In this document: positions 6,935-11,491 of the stretch, one piece after another | How positions within the stretch are numbered: the stretch's first letter is position 1 | How the letters are laid out: each line of letters opens with the position of its first letter | Assembly (NCBI GenBank): GCA_028696365.1 | Contig: JAQVHG010000041.1 | Location: forward strand, 1-11,491 | Direction: 5' to 3' | DNA length: 11,491 nucleotides | Source of the DNA: Methanofollis sp. | GTDB taxonomy: Archaea > Halobacteriota > Methanomicrobia > Methanomicrobiales > Methanofollaceae | Translations under genes and position numbers: made by a program | Notes under the pieces: model-generated | Databases searched by the model: none | What the model saw: only the letters and a program-made list of their open reading frames with translations | Told to the model about the DNA's origin: nothing

Positions 6935-7839
6935 TCGCGCAACCTCCTCCCGGTGAGTTTGAGGAAGACGTCTTCGAGGGTCGTGGGCCTTGTTGCAAGC
7001 TTGATCGACCCGCATTCATGGAGGAGGGTTCCGGTCATCTGTGCAGGGTCGTCGGTCGGGACAAGGACCGACCTGCCGACTAGGTCGTACCTTAATCCAT
7101 GCCGGTCGAGGCAGGAGAGGACCGCAGGCACCGCCTCGGCTTCGAGGACCTGGCGACCGATCGTCTGGTCGATGAGGTCTGCCGGCGATCCTTCGATGAG
7201 GACTCCGCCGTGGTCCATGATGACGAGACGGTCGCAGAGTCGCTCCGCCTCTTCCATATAGTGCGTGGTGAGGACGATCGTCCGCCCTTCGGCCTGGAGC
7301 CCCTGGAGTTGATCCCAGATCAGGTGTCTGGCCTGCGGGTCGAGGCCGGTGGTCGGCTCGTCGAGGACAAGGATCCTGGGGTCGTTGACCAGGGCGCGAG
7401 CCAGGACCAGTCGCCGTTTCATCCCGCCAGAGAGATGTTCGATGATGACGTCTTTTTTCTTCTCCATCTCTACAAACGCAAGGAGCCTGGCGATCCGCTC
7501 CTCAGCCACGTCCTTTGCGACCCCGAAGTAGCGGGCATAGGTGCGGAGGTTCTCATATCCAGTCAACTCAGGATCGAGGTTGTCTTCCTGGGGGACGACT
7601 CCGAGGAGCGCCTTGATCTCGCGTGCATCGGTGGCCGGGTCCATCCCAAGCACTTCCAGGTGCCCTCCGCTCCTGGGAGAGACGCACTGGACCATGCGCA
7701 TCGTCGTCGTCTTGCCCGCGCCGTTAGGGCCCAGAAATCCGAAGGCCTCACCTTCTGCGACAGAAAAGGTGACCCCCTTCACAGCGGCGAAATCACCGAA
7801 TCGTTTTTCCAGGTTCTCCGCCCTGATGACCTCTCGCAT
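6931..7839 (-). CDS. ABC-2 type exporter ATP-binding protein
   Basis: A 302-residue ATPase of the NodI/DrrA-like class that powers the adjacent permease. All nucleotide-binding motifs are intact: Walker A GPNGAGKT (37-44), Q-loop Q84 in VVPQEDNLDP, signature LSGGM (136-140), Walker B ILVLDEP (156-162) and switch His193 in TTHYMEEAERLCDR. The C-terminal 80 residues form the extension typical of this subfamily, ending TTLEDVFLKLTGRRLRE. The ATG at 7839 is immediately preceded by a GAGGGGG run, too close for ordinary Shine-Dalgarno spacing, so the message may be leaderless. The gene is divergent from the TM2-like gene and upstream of the permease in one operon. Confidence 0.95.
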   Translation of the reverse strand: MREVIRAENLEKRFGDFAAVKGVTFSVAEGEAFGFLGPNGAGKTTTMRMVQCVSPRSGGHLEVLGMDPATDAREIKALLGVVPQEDNLDPELTGYENLRTYARYFGVAKDVAEERIARLLAFVEMEKKKDVIIEHLSGGMKRRLVLARALVNDPRILVLDEPTTGLDPQARHLIWDQLQGLQAEGRTIVLTTHYMEEAERLCDRLVIMDHGGVLIEGSPADLIDQTIGRQVLEAEAVPAVLSCLDRHGLRYDLVGRSVLVPTDDPAQMTGTLLHECGSIKLATRPTTLEDVFLKLTGRRLRE

Positions 7840-7929
7840 CCCCCTCGCACGGGGATGTACTCCACGGTAGTTGTAATTTTCGCCAGGGGTCGGATGAAGT
7901 ATTTTTACCGGGAATGTCTATTTTTATGG
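7840..7929. promoter_or_regulatory. Divergent promoter gap between the ABC operon and the TM2-like gene
   Basis: Ninety bases separate the two divergent starts. AGTATTTTTA (7898-7907) lies about 25-30 bases before the rightward ATG at 7930 and could be its TATA box for a leaderless message. On the minus strand AAAATTACA (7872-7880) lies about 33-41 bases before the ATPase ATG. This is the longest gap in the window without a dispersed repeat copy. Confidence 0.4.
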
Positions 7930-8142
7930 ATGGCATCGCCAATTTTAGCCCTTATACTCTCTTTCCTGATCCCGGGACTCGGGCAGTTCTACACCGGTCA
8001 GTTCCTGAAGGCGATCGGACTCTTTGTCCTCGCGGTGATCTCCACGCTTCTGATGGCCCTCCTGATCGGGATCCCCCTCTACCTCGTCATCTGGATCTAT
8101 GGGATGTACGACGCGTATCACGCGGCAAAAGGGATGGCTTAG
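7930..8142 (+). CDS. TM2-like small membrane protein
   Basis: A 70-residue protein starting MASPILALILSFLIPGLGQFY. It has two predicted membrane helices: the first includes the LIPGLGQFYTGQ turn typical of TM2-type proteins, the second runs LAVISTLLMALLIGIPLYLVIWIY, and the tail is GMYDAYHAAKGMA. The frame is open a long way upstream only because it runs antisense to the ABC ATPase; an ATG at 7894 would add 12 residues, but MASPILA is the usual N-terminus of this type. No Shine-Dalgarno sequence precedes 7930, and a TATA-like AGTATTTTTA at the expected distance suggests a leaderless transcript. Function of such proteins is unknown. Being divergent from the exporter does not by itself link them. 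Confidence 0.8.
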   Translation: MASPILALILSFLIPGLGQFYTGQFLKAIGLFVLAVISTLLMALLIGIPLYLVIWIYGMYDAYHAAKGMA

Positions 8143-8145
8143 GCA

Positions 8146-8158
8146 TTTTTGGGTTTTT
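8146..8158 (+). terminator. Double T-run after the TM2-like gene
   Basis: Two T5 runs (8146-8150 and 8154-8158) follow the stop codon at once, consistent with an archaeal T-rich terminator. Confidence 0.4.
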
Positions 8159-8160
8159 AT

Positions 8161-8430
8161 GGCAGTGTAGAAGATCTTACCCCTTCTAGGTATGAGCGCT
8201 ATTCAACTGCCTTCCCTTCTCTTCGCGCCGGGGGCTCTGCCACCAGACAGCGAAGATCAAAGATCTTCTTGACTCCCTCCGGTCGTCCCCCAGGATGAAG
8301 ATTGGGGTGGGAAGTCCACCCAATCGACATCAGAAGGATATTGCCATTCGCAGTTAATCTTCACACAGGGAGGGGTCAGGGGGGCGACGCCTCCCAGCAG
8401 AGAGAACTGATCAGAGGGTTTCTAAAGGGC
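8161..8430 (+). repeat. Dispersed TIR-bearing repeat, copy 5 (longest, 270 bp)
   Basis: Left end GGCAGTGTAGAAGATCTT (8161-8178), right end GAGGGTTTCTAAAGGGC (8414-8430). It keeps the GCCTTCCC...GGGGTGGGAAG arms and the second hairpin as GGGGGGC (8379-8385)/GCCTCCC (8389-8395) with a three-base loop. The loop of the first hairpin is longer than in copy 2 and carries an extra dyad GAAGATC-AAA-GATCTTC (8252-8268). It nearly fills the 326-base gap before the transporter gene; only 38 bases lie between its right end and the GTG start, so part of the transporter's promoter may be within or next to the element. Confidence 0.75.
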
Positions 8431-8468
8431 TATTCTATAATTATTTTAGACCTCAGGTCAACGTTATC

Positions 8469-9956
8469 GTGATTACTGTGAATGAAAAGGCATTCTGGAG
8501 TTCGCGTCTTGCATTCATCCTCGCCGCCATAGGGGCGGCGATCGGGATCGGAAATGTCTGGCGCTTCCCGTACATGGCCTATTCGAATGGCGGCGGTGCC
8601 TTTCTCATTCCATACACCGTCGCCCTTGTAACTGCCGGCATCCCACTCCTCATCATGGAGTTCGGGCTCGGGTATAAGGCGAAGGCCGGGGCCCCCCTCT
8701 CCTTTCGCACACTGCTTGGCGAACGCTGGGAGTGGATCGGGTGGATGGCGGTGCTGGTAGGGTTTCTGACGATGACCTACTACTGCACCATCCTGGCATG
8801 GGCCGCGGACTACACTGTCTTTTCGACCTCGCTTGCGTATGCAGGCGACACCGAGGCCTTCTTCTTCGGCGAATTCCTCGGTCTCTCAGAGAGCATGGGC
8901 ATCCTCGGCAATGTTAATTGGCTCATCGTTGCAGGGGCGGCCGTCGCCTGGCTCTGGGTCTATGTCGCCGTGATCAGGGGAGTCAGGTCGGTGGAGAAGA
9001 TGGCCTATGTCACCGTCGTCCTGCCATGGCTCCTCATCCTCCTCTTTGTGGTGCGAGGGGTTACCCTGCCTGGTGCGATGGACGGGATCGCCTACTATCT
9101 CACTCCCGACTTCTCGGTCCTCCTCGACCCCCAGGTCTGGCTTGCGGCGTACGGCCAGATCTTTTTCACCCTCTCGCTCGGATGGGGCGTGATGATCGCG
9201 TATGCGAGTTACCTTCCTGAAAAGAGCGATATCGGGAAGAATGCGGTGATCATCGCCCTCGCCAACAGCGTCACTTCCATCGTCGCCGGGCTCGCAGTCT
9301 TCTCCACCCTCGGCTATATGGCGCACCAGGCCGGGGTGCCGGTCACCGAGGTGGTGCGGGGTGGGATCGAGCTGGCCTTCGTCACCTATCCGGCAGCGAT
9401 TCAGATGTTGCCCTTCGGCGCACCGGTCTTTGGGGTGCTCTTCTTCTTCATGCTCCTCGCGCTCGGGATCGCCTCGGCCTTTGCGACGATCGAGGCGGTG
9501 AACCGCGCCGTCATCGACCAGACCGGTCTGCCGCGCCGTCTCGTCGTCCCTGCGGTCTGTATCTCGGGCTTTCTTCTCGGGCTCTTCTTTGCCACCAGTT
9601 CAGGATACCGGTGGCTGGATATCGCCGACCATTATCTCTCCTTCTTTGCCCTCGTCCTGGTCGGAGCTCTGGAGGCGGTGGCGGTCGGCCACCTCTATGG
9701 CGCCGACCTGATGCGCCGGTTCATCAATGCGCACTCCGAGATCGTTATCGGGCGCTGGTGGGACCTCTGCATCAGGTACGTCGCCCCGGCCCTCCTCTTT
9801 GCGGCCCTCGGGTTCAGCCTTCTGCAGGGACTTGCCGAGCCATATGGTGGGTATCCTCTCTGGGCCAATGCCTGTGGCTGGGCCCTGGTGCTCTTTGTCC
9901 CGGTCGGTGCGGTGGCGATCGCACGGGGAGTGCGGAAGAAGGAGCGAGGGGGATGA
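8469..9956 (+). CDS. Sodium-dependent transporter of the neurotransmitter:sodium symporter (NSS/SNF) family
   Basis: A 495-residue secondary transporter with a LeuT-like fold, about 11-12 membrane helices, probably moving an amino acid or related amine with Na+. The unwound TM1 reads GAAIGIGNVWRFPY (22-35), followed by NGGGAFLIPY (40-49). TM6 reads FTLSLGWG with T234 and S236 at the positions of the LeuT Thr254 and Ser256 sodium/substrate residues. TM7 contains ALANSVTSI with the expected Asn. In TM8 the segment LGIASAF places Ala335-Ser336 where LeuT has Thr354-Ser355, so one sodium-2 ligand may be changed. Start: GTG at 8469 (MITVNEKAFWSSR); a GTG at 8478 is an alternative, and no strong Shine-Dalgarno sequence separates them. 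It ends in a basic tail, GVRKKERGG. Substrate not determinable here. Confidence 0.93.
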   Translation: MITVNEKAFWSSRLAFILAAIGAAIGIGNVWRFPYMAYSNGGGAFLIPYTVALVTAGIPLLIMEFGLGYKAKAGAPLSFRTLLGERWEWIGWMAVLVGFLTMTYYCTILAWAADYTVFSTSLAYAGDTEAFFFGEFLGLSESMGILGNVNWLIVAGAAVAWLWVYVAVIRGVRSVEKMAYVTVVLPWLLILLFVVRGVTLPGAMDGIAYYLTPDFSVLLDPQVWLAAYGQIFFTLSLGWGVMIAYASYLPEKSDIGKNAVIIALANSVTSIVAGLAVFSTLGYMAHQAGVPVTEVVRGGIELAFVTYPAAIQMLPFGAPVFGVLFFFMLLALGIASAFATIEAVNRAVIDQTGLPRRLVVPAVCISGFLLGLFFATSSGYRWLDIADHYLSFFALVLVGALEAVAVGHLYGADLMRRFINAHSEIVIGRWWDLCIRYVAPALLFAALGFSLLQGLAEPYGGYPLWANACGWALVLFVPVGAVAIARGVRKKERGG

Positions 9957-9966
9957 GTCTTTCAAG

Positions 9967-10160
9967 GGTTCTGTAGAATTCCTCTCGATGAATCTCTCTG
10001 ACGGGGGGATTGGCCGCCCCCCGCACCCCCCGCCGATGGAGCGTGGCGGGGGATCGCAGCCCCTCTTCACGATCATCGCTCTGCCTTCCCGTCCCTATCG
10101 CCATCCCGGGGGTCTGGGGGCAGAGTCCCCAGCGCGGTGGTGTGGGAAGGCACCCCGATC
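9967..10160 (-). repeat. Dispersed TIR-bearing repeat, copy 6 (inverted, right end lost)
   Basis: Left end GGTTCTGTAGAATTCCTC (9967-9984) begins 11 bases after the transporter stop. The hairpin GGGGGG (10003-10008)/CCCCCC (10017-10022) and the block CTGCCTTCCCGTCCCTATCGCC...GGGGGTCTGGGGGCAGAGTCCCC...GTGGGAAGGC match the reverse complement of copy 2. To the right of GGGAAGGC the match stops and no terminal repeat follows, unless the end is the GATTCTACACAC at 10329-10340, which would make a much longer, 374-base element. The remaining gap sequence to 10424 has no supported gene. Confidence 0.7.
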
Positions 10161-10276
10161 ATAATGGCCGCCCTCAATCGCAGAACGTCCCCCGTCATTC
10201 TCGCGCCGGGGCGGCAATGAGGCGGTGTTATCATGTGGTGTCTTGCTCCGAAGGAGGAACACAGATCATTGCACGA

Positions 10277-10340
10277 TTTTCACCGCGTATTTTTCACCGC
10301 GTATGCATGAACCAGGGGTTCATGCCCGATTCTACACACT
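10277..10340. repeat. Tandem 13-mer plus perfect dyad, partner of 11146-11190
   Basis: TTTTCACCGCGTA occurs twice (10277-10289 and 10291-10303). It runs into a perfect 9-base dyad GCATGAACC-AGG-GGTTCATGC (10305-10325) and then GATTCTACACAC, similar to a terminal repeat of the dispersed family. The block CGCGTATGCATGAACC...GATTCTACAC matches the reverse complement of 11146-11190 (about three of four bases). It lies 85 bases downstream of the yhhQ-like stop codon (that gene reads on the minus strand). Confidence 0.5.
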
Positions 10341-10424
10341 TGCTTACCACGAAAACATGTCATGCGGTATGCTTGAGGCGTGCTTTCCCTTCATCTCTGA
10401 CTCTCTTGAGCAGATTTATTTATT

Positions 10425-11075
10425 TCAAGGATTAGATCCAATTGTGTCATTCCCTCTCATCCATCGCACTCCAAGATAACAGAACGGCGTGTCCACGGCC
10501 GCCACCACGACCTTCACCAGCCAGTACGGGATGGTGATGGAGACGACGAAGGCGAGGGTGTACTCTGGCGCCGCCCCGTAGAAGGCGATGAATATGAAGG
10601 CAAAGGAGTCGATGAGCTGGCTGCCCATTGTCGAGAGGTTGTTCCTGAGCCAGAGGTGTTTGCCGTGCGTCTTCTCCTTCCAGAAGTGGAAGGCCCAGAT
10701 GTCGTGGGTCTGGCTGGCGGCAAAGCAGATGATGCTTGCGATGAGGATCCGCGTCGACATCCCGAAGATATCGGTGTATGCCTCGTTATACGGGAAACGG
10801 TCGGCCGGCGGGAGGGCCACAGAGAGGGCAGTGAGGAGGAGGACGAAGACGAGGGAGGCCACGCCGGCGAGGACGAGGTCGGTGGTCTTCTTCTTCCCAA
10901 AGACCTCGGCGACGATATCGGTGACCAGGAAGGTGACCGGGTATGAGAAGATCGCCACCGAGACCACGATCCCGCCGATGACGGCAACCTTGTTCCCGAC
11001 AAGGTTGGCGGCGACGAGTGCTGCGATGTACAGCCCTGCGAGGAGGGCGAATTTCCGTTCCATTGACCACGCCAT
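10425..11075 (-). CDS. YhhQ/VUT-family 7-deazaguanine precursor transporter
   Basis: A 216-residue membrane protein of the YhhQ (DUF165/VUT) family, whose E. coli member imports preQ0/preQ1. In archaea preQ0 is the precursor of archaeosine in tRNA, so salvage of that base is the likely role (inference). Marks: NLVGNKVAVIGGIVVSVA, YPVTFLVTDIVAEVFGKKK, SQTHDIWAFHFWKEK, and the diagnostic LRNNLSTMGSQLIDSFAFI; about six membrane segments. Start: ATG at 11075 (MAWSMERKF) is chosen; ATG at 11063 (MERKF) is equally possible. The frame runs upstream to 11213, but that part overlaps repeat sequence and is not protein-like. An AGGT lies about 10 bases before 11075, a weak ribosome site. The gene stands alone between two repeat-derived flanks. 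It ends MRGNDTIGSNP, slightly longer than the helix core requires. Confidence 0.88.
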   Translation of the reverse strand: MAWSMERKFALLAGLYIAALVAANLVGNKVAVIGGIVVSVAIFSYPVTFLVTDIVAEVFGKKKTTDLVLAGVASLVFVLLLTALSVALPPADRFPYNEAYTDIFGMSTRILIASIICFAASQTHDIWAFHFWKEKTHGKHLWLRNNLSTMGSQLIDSFAFIFIAFYGAAPEYTLAFVVSITIPYWLVKVVVAAVDTPFCYLGVRWMRGNDTIGSNP

Positions 11076-11145
11076 GATATCAGGACCTGCTGAAGAGAGA
11101 ATGTTGGTCCTGGAGGGACAAAGAGGTGACCGGTAAGAACGATGC

Positions 11146-11190
11146 GGGTCTGTGGAGAATCTGACCAGAACCCTGGGTTCACGCATACGC
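11146..11190. repeat. Repeat end with GAACCC/GGGTTC dyad, upstream of the yhhQ-like gene
   Basis: GGGTCTGTGGAGAATCTG resembles a left terminal repeat of the dispersed family and is followed by the dyad GAACCCTGGGTTC (11168-11180) and ACGCATACGCG. The block is an inverted, imperfect copy of 10296-10340. It lies about 70-115 bases upstream of the start at 11075, inside the probable promoter or leader of that gene. No gene is seen in the whole gap 11076-11491. Confidence 0.5.
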
Positions 11191-11271
11191 GATTGAATAT
11201 GAGCACATCCCACACTCTCCAGGGGAACTGCGACCCCGGCGCGGTGGTGAGGGACGAATGGGAGGAGTCGA

Positions 11272-11380
11272 GAAGATCGTTGATCACCGGGCTTTGTGGA
11301 AATCTTCTTGATGGGTTCCAGTGGTGGGGTGCGTGCCGCTTGAAGATCATTGATCTTTGGGCTCTGTAGAAACCCTCCCC
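11272..11380 (+). repeat. Direct duplication of a repeat left end, 70-base period
   Basis: GAAGATCGTTGATCACCGGG followed by CTTTGTGGAAATCTTC (from 11272) recurs exactly 70 bases later as GAAGATCATTGATCTTTGGG followed by CTCTGTAGAAACCCTC (from 11342). Both units contain AAGATC-N3-GATC followed by a terminal-repeat-like GGGCTYTGTRGAAA. The second unit is the left boundary of copy 7; the first looks like an older, decayed copy of the same boundary. Confidence 0.5.
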
Positions 11381-11491
11381 TATTGTGTTGGGGAGACGTG
11401 TGTCCCCCGTCTTCCTACCTCTTTGGCCGGGGGCTCTGCCCCCGGACCCCCTGGGAGCACGATAGGGTCGGGAAGGCAGAATAGACGAACA
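11360..11491 (+). repeat. Dispersed TIR-bearing repeat, copy 7 (cut by window end)
   Basis: Starts GGCTCTGTAGAAACCCTC (11360-11377) and is very close to the first 130 bases of copy 2, differing at roughly one base in seven by eye. The inner hairpin here is GC-perfect: CCGGGGGC (11427-11434)/GCCCCCGG (11438-11445), inside CTTCCTACC (11411-11419)/GGTCGGGAAG. The right half, with the second hairpin and terminal repeat, should follow beyond base 11491. Confidence 0.8.

Noticed and set aside
7099..7929. Long open frame on the plus strand continuing into the TM2-like gene
   Set aside because: This part is antisense to the ABC ATPase, which has all motifs intact; only the last 70 codons are protein-like.
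10010..10479. Two overlapping short open frames after the NSS transporter
   Set aside because: They cross repeat copy 6, the tandem 13-mer and the 3' end of the opposite-strand transporter, with no start signal or recognisable domain.
10425..11190. Yhh-Q gene plus inverted flanks as a composite transposon
   Set aside because: The flanking ends point outward, no transposase is present, and the gene is an ordinary chromosomal family.
11076..11213. N-terminal extension of the YhhQ-like protein
   Set aside because: The added residues are translated from repeat-end sequence and are not hydrophobic or conserved in style; the family normally begins close to MERKF.
1..11491. CRISPR array, tRNA, rRNA or defence system
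   Set aside because: No regularly spaced short repeats, no cloverleaf or T-arm pattern that holds up (the GGTTC dyads lack the other arms), and no nuclease, helicase or toxin-antitoxin genes were found.

Overview
The window looks like a chromosomal stretch from a methanogenic archaeon, most likely of the order Methanomicrobiales (Methanofollis/Methanoculleus-like). Supporting signs are a large surface protein with a NosD-type beta-helix, four PKD domains and a PGF-pre-PGF domain (a combination typical of these methanogens), archaeal-type cupin and TM2-like small proteins, GC-rich genes with AT-rich promoter patches, and T-run terminators. This placement is inferred from protein style, not from a marker gene.

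Layout: (1) 1-372, the 3' end of pdxT, the glutaminase subunit of PLP synthase. (2) 839-2057, two tandem MarC/SnatA-family membrane proteins that are clear paralogues. (3) 2615-5107, an 830-residue secreted, membrane-anchored PKD surface protein with a long leader that can fold into a stem. (4) 5520-5888, a small cupin. (5) 7839-6164 on the minus strand, a two-gene ABC-2 exporter (ATPase then permease, ATGA overlap), divergent from a 70-residue TM2-like membrane protein (7930-8142). (6) 8469-9956, a sodium:neurotransmitter-symporter-family transporter. (7) 11075-10425 on the minus strand, a YhhQ/VUT-family 7-deazaguanine precursor transporter. Most genes encode membrane or surface functions; apart from the ABC pair and the MarC pair they do not form an obvious pathway.

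The most unusual feature is in the gaps. All intergenic gaps longer than about 250 bp hold a copy of one dispersed repeat of about 170-270 bp. It has imperfect terminal inverted repeats (consensus close to GGCTCTGTAGAAA at one end and TTTCTACAAAGCC at the other) and two GC-rich internal hairpins. I count seven copies in 11.5 kb, in both orientations, at different stages of decay. None encodes a transposase, so the family behaves like a MITE or structured non-autonomous element. A second, related set of ends with a GAACC/GGTTC dyad flanks the yhhQ-like gene. No rRNA, tRNA, CRISPR array or intact insertion sequence was seen.
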